DNA from: Amycolatopsis keratiniphila subsp. keratiniphila
Lineage (GTDB): Bacteria > Actinomycetota > Actinomycetes > Mycobacteriales > Pseudonocardiaceae
NCBI RefSeq assembly: GCF_001620365.2
Contig: NZ_LQMT02000007.1
Coordinates: forward strand, 491,358-555,357
Direction: 5' to 3'
Length of the DNA: 64,000 nt
The notes below the pieces were generated by a model. The model saw only the letters and a program-made list of their open reading frames with translations, made no database searches and was not told the DNA's origin. The position numbers were made by a program, and so were the translations under genes. Shown piece after piece: positions 1 through 9,584 of the stretch. The first letter of the stretch is position 1; every line of letters begins with the position of its first letter.

Positions 1-1695
1 CCCACCGGGGACTCGGCAGCGCTCGCCGACGTGGTCGAGCTCTGCGGCAGGCTGCCATTGGCGATCCGGATCGCCGCATCCCGCCTGCGGCACAGACCGG
101 CCTGGACCGTCGCGGATCTGGCCGAACGGCTGCGGGAGACCCGACGTCGAATGCACACCCTGACCGTGGACGACCTCAGCGTCTACACGACGCTGTGGCT
201 GTCCTATGAAACGCTCTCGGAGCGCCAGCGCAAGACCTTCCGCCTCCTGGGGCTCCATCCGGGCCAGGACTTCGACCGGCATGCCATCGCCGCTCTCACC
301 GGCCTCTCGGTGGACGAAGCCGAGCAGCAGCTGGAAAGCCTCTGTGACTGCAATCTTCTCCTGCAACCCGTCGCGGGGCGATACCAGCTGCACGACCTGG
401 TTCGCGATTGCGCCAAGCAGCTCGTGGAAACCGAGGAAACCGAGGCCGGCCGCGAAGAAGCGACGGGACGGCTCTTCGACTACTACCTCTACCTGGCCCA
501 CCTGCACTGCAGCCCGATGGCCCGCAAGCTATCGCTCTTCGAGCCGGACATTCCTTCCGGCCCGGTGCCGGTGCCACCCGCCAGGAACGAGGTCGAGGCG
601 ATCGGCCTGCTGGAGATCGAATACCAGAACCTGATCGCGGTGGCCTCCCTCGCCCAGGCGTCGGATTGGGCCCTGCACTCCTGGCAGCTGCCCTGCGTGC
701 TGCGCCCGTTCTTGGAGCGGATGAACTTCCGCGTCGCGTGGCTGGACCTGTTCGAGGGCGCGGTCGCCGCGGCACGGGAGCTGGGTGATCCGCGTGGTGA
801 GTCGACCGCGCTGGCCAACATCGCCGTCATCCGCCGTGAGCTCGGCCAGCTCACCGAGGCGATCGAGCTGCTGAGACAGGCCCTTCGGATCAGCCGGGCG
901 GCAGGCGACCAGGCCGGCGAGGCGTACCAGACCGCGGACCTGGGGATCACCTACGTGCGGATCGCCCGGTACCGCGAGGCGCGGGAGTGCTTCAGGATCG
1001 CCCACGACCTGTCGGAGAAACTGGGCAGCACACGTGACGTGGGTGTGCTCATCAACAACCTCGGGTTCGTGGCAGCGGATCTCGGCGAGTATCCCGAGGC
1101 GATGGAACAGTTCCTGCGGGCGCTGACCATCAACCGGAAAACCGGCTTCCGGCAGGGCGAGGCGCTTTCACTGGCCAATATCGGCCGCCTGCACGGGCAC
1201 TTCCAGCGGTATCCGCAGGCCCGTTCCCATCTGACGGAGGCGCTGTCGCTCAGCCGCGAAATCGGCTACCGGTTCGGCGAGGGATGGGCGCTGGCGTGGC
1301 TGGCCGCCCTGCATCGCCGGGAAGGGGATCTCGCGGCGGCGATCGAACTGGGCAGGCTGGCCCTCGACGTCGGCGCGGCGGCGGGAGTCGCCGACGTCGA
1401 ATGCGACGCGCTCAACTGCCTCGGCGAAACGTACCTGGCGTTGGGCGATATCGAGACGGCCACGGATCTGTACCGGCGTGCCGGGACACTGGCCACGAGC
1501 CGCCACCTCATCCTGGAGATGGCGCGCGCCGTCGAGGGCCAGGCCCATGTGGCGCTCCGGCACGACGAACCCGCCGAAGCTCGCCGTCTCTGGCAGAAAG
1601 CGTTGACCTTCTACCCGGAGACCTTGGCCGATCAGGCGCATGCCCAAGCGCATCTCGCCGACGACGCCGACTGCGGGCGGTGTGCTGTCGGCTGA
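1..1695 (+). CDS. AfsR/SARP-type regulator, C-terminal part (NB-ARC end plus TPR repeats)
   Basis: The frame is open from the first base, so the 5' end lies outside the window; 564 residues are visible. The N-terminal stretch (VELCGRLPLAIRIAASRLR, residues about 11-29) matches the GLPLA-type motif of NB-ARC ATPase domains in AfsR/DnrI-like and LuxR-like transcriptional activators. It is followed by a winged-helix-like segment and, from about residue 255, at least six tetratricopeptide repeats (pattern A-x-x-x-L-G-x-x-x-E-A). In such proteins the missing N-terminus usually carries an OmpR-type DNA-binding domain and a BTAD domain, and the TPRs sense a partner. The target cannot be read here. 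It is the only pathway-type activator near the NRPS operon, but 9 kb and several unrelated genes separate them. Confidence 0.85.
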   Translation, partial: PTGDSAALADVVELCGRLPLAIRIAASRLRHRPAWTVADLAERLRETRRRMHTLTVDDLSVYTTLWLSYETLSERQRKTFRLLGLHPGQDFDRHAIAALTGLSVDEAEQQLESLCDCNLLLQPVAGRYQLHDLVRDCAKQLVETEETEAGREEATGRLFDYYLYLAHLHCSPMARKLSLFEPDIPSGPVPVPPARNEVEAIGLLEIEYQNLIAVASLAQASDWALHSWQLPCVLRPFLERMNFRVAWLDLFEGAVAAARELGDPRGESTALANIAVIRRELGQLTEAIELLRQALRISRAAGDQAGEAYQTADLGITYVRIARYREARECFRIAHDLSEKLGSTRDVGVLINNLGFVAADLGEYPEAMEQFLRALTINRKTGFRQGEALSLANIGRLHGHFQRYPQARSHLTEALSLSREIGYRFGEGWALAWLAALHRREGDLAAAIELGRLALDVGAAAGVADVECDALNCLGETYLALGDIETATDLYRRAGTLATSRHLILEMARAVEGQAHVALRHDEPAEARRLWQKALTFYPETLADQAHAQAHLADDADCGRCAVG

Positions 1696-1962
1696 CCGCG
1701 CCCGGGGCTGCCGAGACACCACGCGGCGACGACTCCCGGATCACGACCAGCAGGGCCAGCGCCGACAGGTCTCGCTCAACCGGAGAACCCACAGCTTTGG
1801 CAGACACGAAGCAGCTCCTCGTAACCAACGTCTCGGCAAGGCGATGATGACGTCGTCGGCCGTTATGTGCCGCTGGCGTTCGCGAACACCCGTCCCCCGA
1901 AATCGACACCGCGTCAGCTTCGCCGACAGCGGCTGCGGCCGTCACGGGCCCGCTGTGGGACT

Positions 1963-2463
1963 TCACGATCGTGTCAGCGAGCGCCGGGATTCCGATCCCG
2001 GGGCGCCGAGATCCGCGGCGATGACACGACTTTGCCGTAGTTCCACGGCCACCGCGGTCAGGCAGAGTAGTGCGGCCAGCACGGCGAAGACGGGGAAGAC
2101 CGCTGTCGGGGTCCACACGGTCGCGCCGATGCCGACGAGGATCGTGGGCACGACCAGGGCGCTGTAGGTGATGAGGTAGAACGCCGACATGACGGCGCCC
2201 CGATGGTCGGAGTGGACCTGGCTTGTGAGGTAGCGCAACGAACCACCGAATGCCAGCCCGTACGCGCCGCCCTGTAGTGCGACCGATACGACGATGAGCA
2301 CCGCGTGGCCCGCAACGAATGCGCCGACTCCGGCGATCATCAGGACTCCCAGTGCGGCGTCCCCGACGAGGGCCACCGTGCGAGCCGGATAACGACATCC
2401 GAGAATCTGCGCCGCCGCGGCGGTCACGACCAGCACCGCGATGATGACACCACTGCACGTGGT
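1963..2463 (-). pseudogene. MFS transporter remnant, C-terminal half only
   Basis: About 165 residues read as the second half of a major facilitator transporter: five or six hydrophobic segments, the loop GGSLRYLTSQVHSDHRGAVM between transmembrane helices, and a polar tail. Upstream of about 2463 the frame stays open but the translation turns into arginine- and histidine-rich sequence without membrane character, so the first six helices are missing. No plausible start with a ribosome binding site was found. I read this as a 5'-truncated, non-functional copy; the tail keeps normal codon use, which suggests fairly recent decay. An intact half-size permease is less likely. Confidence 0.6.
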
Positions 2464-2755
2464 CGGTCTACACCCAGAGCCCCGCGCAGACTGCGCGGTC
2501 GCCAGTGGCGTCGCATGCAATTGCGTCGCCGCAGGCCGGATCCGCACCGTGCGGCACTCATGACAACGTTTCCGGCACCACACGCCGAACACGAGATGGG
2601 CGGGTGGGTGTGCGTGAAGTCCGCGGGTTTGGCCACTCCCGTTTGCCCGTCCCGACCGGCTTCGGGAGCGCATCGTTCCCGGCGCCGGGTGCACCAGACG
2701 CGTAACGGCCGCAAAGAATACAGCTTCTCTCGCCGGCCATCGGCTTTAGGCAGGA

Positions 2756-3322
2756 TCAGTAGTGGTCGATGAACCAGCGGGTGCACTTGAACTTCCCACC
2801 CGTGGGCTTCACGCATGCCCGTACCGCATGACTGCGGTTGTCCTCACCCGTCTGAAGCGCTACCGAGCCGGTACGGGCATAGTCACTGCTCGCATCCGAG
2901 TTGTTCGCGATGTGCCGGCAGGTCTTGACACCGCCCATCGCCCGCACGTAATCGTCTGAAGGATACCTGGGTTTGGAGTGCATGTTGAAGGCGTACAAGC
3001 TCCGCTGCACGTACACCTTGTCCTTCCTGGCCACCTTTCCTGTGATTGTGGCGTGAGCCCAGTAGTCCCAGATTTTTTCGGTGTAGAGGGTGAGATGACG
3101 CCCCTTGTAAGTGCGCGAGCCGCTGTCGTCGTAGATTCCGGGCGTTCCGGTGCGATCGCAGCCATCGACGTCGCCGGGTTTCTTACTGTCGTCGTCCGGA
3201 ACCGCCGAGAAGGTGGTCTCCGCGGCCGATGGTGATGCGGTGCCAAGAACTCCCAGAGGAACAGCCATCACCATTGCTATTGTCAGCTTTGCCCAGCGCC
3301 TGCCTGACGTCATGTCCGACAT
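2756..3322 (-). CDS. Secreted hypothetical protein
   Basis: The 188-residue product begins with a charged n-region and a hydrophobic core ending in SPSAAE, a standard Sec signal peptide (residues 1-32). The mature part is hydrophilic and aromatic with four cysteines spaced to form two disulfides (CDRTG, CRHIA, CVKPT, CTRWF). I chose the ATG at 3322 because GGGGAAGGA sits 6-7 bases upstream; an open extension to 3433 lacks a ribosome binding site and would bury the signal peptide. No family is recognised. The composition resembles small extracellular proteins of streptomycete-like bacteria, several of which lie elsewhere in this window. Confidence 0.75.
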   Translation of the reverse strand: MSDMTSGRRWAKLTIAMVMAVPLGVLGTASPSAAETTFSAVPDDDSKKPGDVDGCDRTGTPGIYDDSGSRTYKGRHLTLYTEKIWDYWAHATITGKVARKDKVYVQRSLYAFNMHSKPRYPSDDYVRAMGGVKTCRHIANNSDASSDYARTGSVALQTGEDNRSHAVRACVKPTGGKFKCTRWFIDHY

Positions 3323-3473
3323 TGCTGATCCTTCCCCTCGATCGGTCGAGTGATCAGTTCCGATGGGAACGTATGCGCTGCCGCGAACACCGCTCCAGAC
3401 CTTTTCGTTCGGGAGAAAACACATCGTCGTCACACGAGCACCGGAGCTCGTCGTCTAGGAACTGTCCTCTAAG

Positions 3474-3560
3474 TCATCGACGCCAGAGGACGATCGCGGC
3501 GATGGTGAGTTCGGCCTGGTAGTGGACCAGGAGCGCGGGCGTACTGCGCACGATCTTGTG
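3474..3560 (-). pseudogene. Transposase C-terminal scrap
   Basis: Twenty-eight codons read HKIVRSTPALLVHYQAELT followed by IAAIVLWRR and a stop. This is the familiar end of actinobacterial IS5-type (DDE) transposases. The frame is closed immediately upstream by a TAG, and no other transposase motif could be traced further up, so only the last part of the gene survives. Together with the truncated MFS gene nearby it marks this stretch as one that has suffered insertion and decay. Confidence 0.55.
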
Positions 3561-3969
3561 CTAGCGATCCCACACCGCTGACCGGACTAAGCGTCGACAC
3601 GCCGGCGTCGCCCGGTCCGGGGCCGGGCCGGCCAACACCCCGCCAGAACCGGCAACCGCCGGCTCTAACGCTCTTTCTTCCTCGCCGCCTTCGCAGCCCT
3701 GTCCGACACCACCAGCCGCACAATCCGAGACACCGCCCAGGAGGCTGGAGCGCCCATCGCCCGAGTGGCGGTCCTCCAGGCCAAGCCGCCAACTCCGCTC
3801 ACCCGAACCCGCAGTGAACGCACTTCGTGAGGCGGATAGGCACTTCGCATCATCCCCGCGGTCGTCGTCGGCGTGACGGCCGGTGGCCACCCGGCCCACA
3901 GGGCATCCCGCCTCTCCCCGACCAAGGCACTGGCCAGCACCCGGAAACGCGCGGGTGCGGTCACGGCGG
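3561..3969. other. Gap between transposase scrap and XRE gene, no confident gene
   Basis: Long open frames exist on both strands, but none has a start with a ribosome binding site, recognisable motifs or a convincing third-position pattern. The sequence is probably decayed mobile-element or genic DNA continuing from the transposase scrap. Confidence 0.4.
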
Positions 3970-4860
3970 TCAGGAGAGGGGCCAGTCCCAGCGCAGGCCA
4001 CACCGGCCCGGGCCGAAGTCGACGACGACGCTGTGCGCCGAGTGGTCGTCGTCGAGGGGGGCGGGCCAGTACTTCTCGACCTCGTCGAGCGTGCAGTAGC
4101 GGATGACGCGGTCGGGCAGGGCCAGGGGGTCGAAGCGGACTTCGACGAGGTACTCGCGGACGGGTGTCCGGCAGCGTCGCTCGTAGTACGTCGAGCGAGC
4201 CGGGGACGAGACGTCCAGCCCGTGCTCGATCAGGATGGTCTCGTTCCGCGCCAGGGGGCGGGAGAACAGGAGTTCGGCGGCGACGAGTCCCGCCTCGACA
4301 TCGACGCGGACCCGGCCGAGGCCGCAGTTGCGGATCGCCCGCACCTGCGGTGGTATCGCACACGGCAGATCGAGCTCGTGGACCACCACGAGCCGGTCGA
4401 GGTCGTCGTCCTCGGCCCGCAGCACTTGCCTGCTCGTCCGCGATCTCACGCCGCGGTCGGCGCCGATGTCGATGCGGTCGTGCCCGCTGAGCCGGGTCAG
4501 CCGTGCGTCCTGGCTGATGTCGAGGCCGTCGAGCAGCCGCTCCACGGGCGCGACGTTCGGGAAGAATTCGGTTCCCAGGACGATCTGCCGGGTTCGGGCG
4601 GCCCTGCCGCGTGGTTTGGGCGGGTCGAGCAGGGCGGCCAGCGTGCCTTGCGGCAGGCCGACGATCTGTTCGACGTTCCTCAACGCGGCCAGCGAAGTGG
4701 GGCGCGGCTGGGTGCGGCCGGTCTGCCAGTAGCTCAGGGTGGCCGTGCTGACCGGCGTGCCCATGGCGCGAAGCCGCGCGCCCAGACGTTCCAGGCTGAT
4801 ACCTCGCTTGTCGATCGCCGCCCGGAGCGCGCCAGGGAACGCGGGGTGTCCGTTTCTCAC
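3970..4860 (-). CDS. XRE-family helix-turn-helix regulator
   Basis: The 296-residue protein has an N-terminal HTH of the Cro/CI type (residues about 8-70: RGISLERLGARLRAMG, then STATLSYWQTGRTQPRP), in which SYWQTGRTQP is the typical recognition-helix exit. The remaining 220 residues, beta-rich and acidic with a few cysteines, match no domain I can name and probably sense a ligand. It is monocistronic, 102 bp downstream of a protease terminator on the same strand. The target is unknown; the protease or the secreted genes nearby are the obvious candidates. The start is the first ATG, just after a purine-rich stretch (GGGAAGG further upstream). Confidence 0.8.
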   Translation of the reverse strand: MRNGHPAFPGALRAAIDKRGISLERLGARLRAMGTPVSTATLSYWQTGRTQPRPTSLAALRNVEQIVGLPQGTLAALLDPPKPRGRAARTRQIVLGTEFFPNVAPVERLLDGLDISQDARLTRLSGHDRIDIGADRGVRSRTSRQVLRAEDDDLDRLVVVHELDLPCAIPPQVRAIRNCGLGRVRVDVEAGLVAAELLFSRPLARNETILIEHGLDVSSPARSTYYERRCRTPVREYLVEVRFDPLALPDRVIRYCTLDEVEKYWPAPLDDDHSAHSVVVDFGPGRCGLRWDWPLS

Positions 4861-4917
4861 GCGGGGACCGTAACTCTTGGAAATGCGGGAGGGAAGGATC
4901 GACTTTACGCGCGAGTA

Positions 4918-4949
4918 GGCAGCGCCCCGTCGGCCGGCGGGGCGCTGCC
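4918..4949 (-). terminator. Hairpin terminator after the subtilisin-like protease
   Basis: A perfect 12-bp stem (GGCAGCGCCCCG pairing with CGGGGCGCTGCC) closes an 8-base loop 13 bp past the protease stop codon. There is no U-tract, as is common in high-GC actinobacteria. Confidence 0.75.
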
Positions 4950-4962
4950 AAGGGTGCTCGCG

Positions 4963-6891
4963 TCAGCTGGTGCTGAGCGCCGTGTCGTCGATCAGGAACG
5001 AGGTGGCGAGGGAGGCGTCCTCCGCCCCGGTGAACTTGATCGTGATGTTCTGGCCGAGGTAGCTCTTCAGGTCGAACGAACGCTGCACGTATGAGGTGGT
5101 CTCGTTGAGGTTGGAGTAGGTCGCCAGCGTCGCCAGCACGGTGCCGGACGAGTCGAGGACCTGAACCTTCAGCGTGTCGTAGGCGACGGACTCGGTCTCC
5201 GCCGAGTCGACCCGCAGGTGGAACGACAGCGTGGCGGCCGTCGCGGTCGACGGGATGGCGACCGCCTGGGACAGGGTGTCGGTGTGGGTCTGACCGTAGC
5301 CGTTCAGCCACGCCTTCCACGAGCCGCTGCGCGCAGCCGCGGAGGTGTCGGAGTTGATGACCCCCGCGCTCGCGGCCCAGCCGGTGTTGCCGGACTCGAA
5401 GCCGGGGTTGGCGAACAGCTGGCCGGTCGGGGCCGGGGTCGGGCCGCCGAGGGAGGCGATGGTCTTCTCCGCGTCCACCAGCCCGGCGCCGCACCCGCCG
5501 GTGCAGCTGCCGGGGATCGCCCGGGCGTTCTGCTTCAGGCTGGTCTCCACGTCGCTCGGGGACATCGACTTCTCGCCCAGCATCAGCGCGACGAGGCCCG
5601 CCACGTGCGGGGTCGCCATGCTGGTGCCCTGGTAGTACTGGTAGGTCTCGCTGCCGGGCGTGGTGGTGCCGGTGTTGAGGGTGGACAGAACGCCGTCGGT
5701 CCTCGTGGCGGTCTCTCCACCTGGAGCGGCGACGTCGACGATGGTGCCGTAGTTGGAGTAGTACGCCCGGTTACCCTGCCGATCCAGCGCGGCGACGGTG
5801 ACCACGTTGCCGCAGTTGGCGGGCTGGGAGTTGCTCGCGTTCTGGTTCTCGTTGCCCGCGGCCACGACGACCGTGGCGCCGCGGCCGACCGCGTTGTTGA
5901 TCGCGTTCTGATAAGTGCTGCTGCAGGAGCCGCCGCCGCCGAGGCTCATGTTGATGACCTTGGCCGGGTTGGCGTTGGCGGGCACACCGCTGACGGACCC
6001 ACCCGAGGCCCACACGACCGCGTCCGAGATGTCCGACAATGTGCCGCCGCAGCGGCCGAGCACGCGTGCATGGACGAGCTTCGCCTTCGGCGCCACGCCC
6101 GCGACACCCTTGCCGTTGCCGGTGACCGCACCGATCGTCCCCGCGACGTGCGTGCCGTGCCAGCTGGAATTGCGGTCCGACGACGGCACCGGGTTGCCGT
6201 TCTGGTCCGTGCCGCACTCGCCGGTCTTCATCCAGTCACCCTCGTCCTGAGGGTTGGAGTCGCGCCCGCCGCCGTCGCGGGAGACCCACGAGTCGCTGAT
6301 GAAGTCGTATCCGGCGACGGTGTTGCCGTCGAGGTCGGAATGCGCGGTGCGGCCGGTGTCGACCACCGCGACGGTCACGCCGGCGCCGTCGGCTGTGTCC
6401 CACGCCTTGGGCAGCTTCATACCCGCGGTCGCCTCGAAGTAGTGCCACTGGTCGTTGTACGAGGGGTCGTTCGGAGTGGCCGTCGGGTAGAAACGGACGT
6501 CCGGCTCGACGTAAGCCACGTCGGACCGTGCGGCCAGCGACCGCAGGAAGCCGCGAGCCCGCTCACCGGAGAGCTTCTTGTCGGTCCGCACGACGACGCC
6601 GCCGACTGCCAGTCCACGGACCTCCTGGACGGACACACCGTGCCGGGCTCCCGTCTCCCGGAGCGCATCGGCACGTGCGGAGCGCGAGCGTCCGGCCTCG
6701 GCGCGTGGCTTGAAGGTGGCGATGAATTGATCGTACTGCTCACCTTCGACCACGTTCTCGGTGAACGCGCGGCCGGGCTGGTCATCGGGCCGGTCCACCG
6801 GCTGCGCTTCGGCGACGGCCGCGACGCCCGTTGCCATCAGCGACGCCACCGCAGTGGCCGTCAGCAGGCGTCTGAGATGTTTCGTGCTCAC
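4963..6891 (-). CDS. Secreted S8 (subtilisin-like) serine protease with C-terminal beta-sandwich
   Basis: The 642-residue preproprotein has a signal peptide (1-30, ending AEAQ), an I9-type propeptide (about 45-115) and a peptidase S8 domain with the full triad: Asp in VAVVDTGRTAHSD (about 175), His in HGTHVAGTIG (about 245) and Ser in GTSMATPHVAGL (about 422). After residue 510 comes a 130-residue jelly-roll domain (NPGFESG...W), of the kind that binds carbohydrate or stabilises secreted peptidases. Cysteines in the catalytic domain (CGTD, CGG, CSS, CGN) suggest disulfides. The GTG at 6891 is preferred because AAGGAG lies 9 bases upstream; the upstream extension to 6987 has no signal-like N-terminus. 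It is expressed alone and followed by a strong hairpin. Confidence 0.93.
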   Translation of the reverse strand: MSTKHLRRLLTATAVASLMATGVAAVAEAQPVDRPDDQPGRAFTENVVEGEQYDQFIATFKPRAEAGRSRSARADALRETGARHGVSVQEVRGLAVGGVVVRTDKKLSGERARGFLRSLAARSDVAYVEPDVRFYPTATPNDPSYNDQWHYFEATAGMKLPKAWDTADGAGVTVAVVDTGRTAHSDLDGNTVAGYDFISDSWVSRDGGGRDSNPQDEGDWMKTGECGTDQNGNPVPSSDRNSSWHGTHVAGTIGAVTGNGKGVAGVAPKAKLVHARVLGRCGGTLSDISDAVVWASGGSVSGVPANANPAKVINMSLGGGGSCSSTYQNAINNAVGRGATVVVAAGNENQNASNSQPANCGNVVTVAALDRQGNRAYYSNYGTIVDVAAPGGETATRTDGVLSTLNTGTTTPGSETYQYYQGTSMATPHVAGLVALMLGEKSMSPSDVETSLKQNARAIPGSCTGGCGAGLVDAEKTIASLGGPTPAPTGQLFANPGFESGNTGWAASAGVINSDTSAAARSGSWKAWLNGYGQTHTDTLSQAVAIPSTATAATLSFHLRVDSAETESVAYDTLKVQVLDSSGTVLATLATYSNLNETTSYVQRSFDLKSYLGQNITIKFTGAEDASLATSFLIDDTALSTS

Positions 6892-7566
6892 GAATGCGCT
6901 CTCCTTGGATGCAGGGAAGAAAAGCTGCGAGTTTTCTCGCGGTGCGAGCAGATCCTGAGCGAGCGGCCGGGTGAACGGAAGGTTCAAACGTTAAGAATTG
7001 AATACTTTCGTCGTAGCTGGCACCACGAGGGGTCGAAGACCGTCCCTGCCGGTTACCAAGTTGCCAACCCCCGGTTTTGACACAACAGTGCCATCGGTCT
7101 CCTGCCTGAGGTGACGCCGCCACCGGGTGCGAGACCCCGACCAGGCTTCGACCGAAACGGAAATGATTTTCTTTTCACGGCAAACAGCGGCGAAATCGTT
7201 TCTTTTCCATCCGGCAAAAGTCACTATTCCGCGTATCCTATTTCCGTGCCGCCGGGTTTTGGCGTCGGCATACAGGGAGACGACATGTGGTAGCCGCCAA
7301 GCTTGCTGGGCCGCTGGCAACGGAAGCGGGTCTCGCGGTTGACCAGCCCGCGCGGCACTGCCCTCCGGTCGCCGCGAGCGATTCGACGACTTCCCGCCCT
7401 AATCCTGCGTTTTCGTCTTACCGGTACTGCCTGTAATGCTTGCCGCTCACCACCGATCACTGCCGACAAGGGCGCCGGGGTCATCCGTGTGGGGCCGCCG
7501 CCGCGTGGACGGTGGCGGCGCGGACCGTCCGGGGACCGGGGAGCGGATCTCCGGTGGCGCGAGTGC
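6892..7566. other. 675-bp intergenic region, AT-richer core
   Basis: No supported gene. The part at about 7140-7260 is clearly poorer in GC than its surroundings and must contain the protease promoter and possibly regulatory DNA. A 60-codon open frame at 7111-7293 (+) and a 109-codon one on the other strand both show random third positions and no family features. Confidence 0.5.
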
Positions 7567-7896
7567 TCAGGCGCCCGGCGGGTTCCGTCGCGGTTCGGCG
7601 GGCGGGTAGGTGTTCGCCGGCGGCGTCCCGGCACCCGGATACCCCGCCATCGCGCCGGTCTTCGGCCCGCGACGGACCAGGCCTGCCAACCCGAGCAACC
7701 CGAGAAGACCCAGAAGGCCCCACAGGCCGTTGTCGCCGTCGGAATCGGTCCTGTCGTTCGGGTCGTTCTCGGCCTGGTGCCACGCCTGCGTCGCGACCGT
7801 GGGTTCGGGCGCCGCCGACGCCGGCATCGTTCCGGTCAGGGCGATGGCGCCGGACACCACGAACGCGGAGATGAGTTTCGCTCCCCAATGGCGCAT
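7567..7896 (-). CDS. Secreted/anchored WGxxGxxG-type small protein
   Basis: The 109-residue protein has a signal peptide (1-28, ending ASA), a short acidic linker (NDPNDRTDSDGD), and then the segment WGLLGLLGLLGLAGLVRR (about 58-75), a single glycine-zipper membrane helix followed by arginines and a proline-rich cytoplasmic tail. This is the hallmark of the WGxxGxxG family of small cell-envelope proteins; their function is unknown. The start ATG is preceded by GAAGGA. It is divergent from the next gene, which carries a closely similar helix. Confidence 0.75.
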   Translation of the reverse strand: MRHWGAKLISAFVVSGAIALTGTMPASAAPEPTVATQAWHQAENDPNDRTDSDGDNGLWGLLGLLGLLGLAGLVRRGPKTGAMAGYPGAGTPPANTYPPAEPRRNPPGA

Positions 7897-8063
7897 TGAT
7901 CATCCTTCCTTCGGTGGCAAACGATCATCGACTTCTGCGTACCCGCACCGAGGGCGTCCACACCCAGGGCATCTCGAACGTCACCCACAAGGTTGTCTTC
8001 GGATTAGAAGACCGCCCACAGGTCACTCGTTGGGAACCGGCTACCAGGGAAGCGAGGACGGCT

Positions 8064-8729
8064 ATGACGGCATGGTTGGGTTTGACCGGTCTACTCGGCC
8101 TTCTTGGGACTTATGGACTCGTCAGGATCCGGCACCGAGCGGACGTCCAGGCCGAAGCTCCGGCCGCGGACGTCTTCGCCCGGTATCCCGCCGCCCGCGA
8201 ACCGGCGGTGCCGAACGCCGACACCGCGCACACCCCGCTCATGACCCCGGCGATCACGCCGGAGATGATCGGTGGCACGGGCCGGAGGCGGGCTGCCCGA
8301 TCCGCCGGGGTTCGCGCCCACCGGCAGCCACGAACGACGGAGTCTCAGCCGAACCAAGCCGGAACACAGGCCGTCGCGGAACCAGTCACCGAACCCGGCA
8401 CTGTTCCCGTCCAGGCTGGTCCACCCGCGTCGGAGACGCCGCCGACCGTGGCACTGCCAGGGCAGCGGCCTGCGGAGGAAGGGACCATCGCCGGGGAACT
8501 CACCCCGGATCGATCCGATCGTGAGTATGCCGCGGAGGAGACACGGGCGGAACCGGCCGAGATTTCGGAGCCGGAACCGGCAAAGCCCGCCGAAACGGCC
8601 GCGAAGACGCCGAACCGGTCCCGACGTCGCCGGGTGCTCGACGTGGTCGTCCGGCAGGCCAAGAAGGCCAAGGGGATCCTCCACCGGAAACTGAACACCT
8701 CGCGTAGGCGCCGCGGCCGCGCCACCTGA
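8064..8729 (+). CDS. Membrane-anchored basic-tail protein with GLLGLLG helix
   Basis: A 221-residue protein starting with MTAWLGLTGLLGLLGTYGLV, a single N-terminal membrane helix rich in glycine zippers, followed by about 150 low-complexity hydrophilic residues (Ala, Pro, Glu, Thr) and a very basic C-terminus (NRSRRRRVLDVV, then RRRRGRAT). The ATG at 8064 follows AGGGAAGCGAGGA; the frame is open back to 7896 but that extension is not helical or signal-like. The helix strongly resembles that of the divergent neighbour, so the two proteins may pack together in the membrane; this is inference. The basic tail could contact nucleic acid or lipid head groups. No known family. Confidence 0.6.
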   Translation: MTAWLGLTGLLGLLGTYGLVRIRHRADVQAEAPAADVFARYPAAREPAVPNADTAHTPLMTPAITPEMIGGTGRRRAARSAGVRAHRQPRTTESQPNQAGTQAVAEPVTEPGTVPVQAGPPASETPPTVALPGQRPAEEGTIAGELTPDRSDREYAAEETRAEPAEISEPEPAKPAETAAKTPNRSRRRRVLDVVVRQAKKAKGILHRKLNTSRRRRGRAT

Positions 8730-9019
8730 CGCTGAAGCACCGCGAGCTGATGACGCAACACCAGATCTCCGCATCCTTCGCAGCCAATCCAACGTTTCCG
8801 CCTCGCCCGTGAAACCGTTCCCCCACACAGATCGGACGCGCGGCCGTCCTCCGCGGCACCCTCAAATCCCGCGCGCTGTTCAAAATCGCCGACCCCACCC
8901 GAAGTTGGACGCCATGGTCCTCACCGAGTAGGGGCGGACATGACACCAGGTAGGGTGCAAGGGAAAACGCGCGCCGAATAGCTGTGCGCCCCGTAATTTA
9001 CGAGCTTCGCCGTCCTGGT

Positions 9020-9409
9020 CTATGAGACGCCGTCGTGCCACGCGGTGCAGTCCAGGTTTTGGACGCACACCCGTAGCGACACCGGGGTTCCCTCGGGGAT
9101 GTCCAGATTTTGCTTGGCACAGAAGATGTCCGGGCCGGTGCGGTCGGTCACCTCGAGCTGGACCGCGCCGTGGTAGCGGAGCTGAGCGGACACGGTCAGC
9201 CCATCATTCATCCTGTCGCAGACCTCGACCTGCTCGTCGACCGCGTCGGGGTAGAACCGCGCGAAGCCTCGCGGGAATGGATACGAGGCGGAATCCTGGT
9301 ACTCCACGGAGATCCACGAGCCCGCGGCAGCAACGCCCGCGCCTGTCAGAAGAAAGCCCCCGGCGAGCACCAGCGCGGCCCCCGCACCGGACAGTCGACG
9401 ACTGAACAC
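9020..9409 (-). CDS. Small secreted cysteine-containing protein (paralogue of 36793-37173)
   Basis: A 129-residue product with a signal peptide (hydrophobic core followed by GVAAAGS) and a mature domain with four cysteines. The C-terminal half, ending IPEGTPVSLRVCVQNLDCTA, lines up with the protein at 36793-37173 (LPEGTPVEIKVCHKEDGYCT) including cysteine spacing, so the two are paralogues about 27 kb apart. I chose the GTG at 9409 because GGGGG lies just upstream; an alternative TTG at 9436 has a poorer site. The fold is probably a small disulfide-stabilised beta domain. Function unknown. Confidence 0.7.
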   Translation of the reverse strand: MFSRRLSGAGAALVLAGGFLLTGAGVAAAGSWISVEYQDSASYPFPRGFARFYPDAVDEQVEVCDRMNDGLTVSAQLRYHGAVQLEVTDRTGPDIFCAKQNLDIPEGTPVSLRVCVQNLDCTAWHDGVS

Positions 9410-9584
9410 CTGTCCCCCAAATTGGCTACCGTCCAATCAACTTTCCGACCCTAACAGGGGAACCATCACGCAGCGGACCGCTGCCCGGGTGATCAGCCGC
9501 AGTCTCCCGCCCGCCACTGACACCGGGCGGCGAGCATCGCCTGCTTCGCTTGACGGAGTTCGACGTGGCCGGCCGGGCGGCTGT

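Noticed and set aside
7111..7293. 60-codon ORF ending GVGIQGDDMW, considered as a small peptide gene
   Set aside because: No ribosome binding site, near-random third positions, lies in an AT-richer intergenic region.
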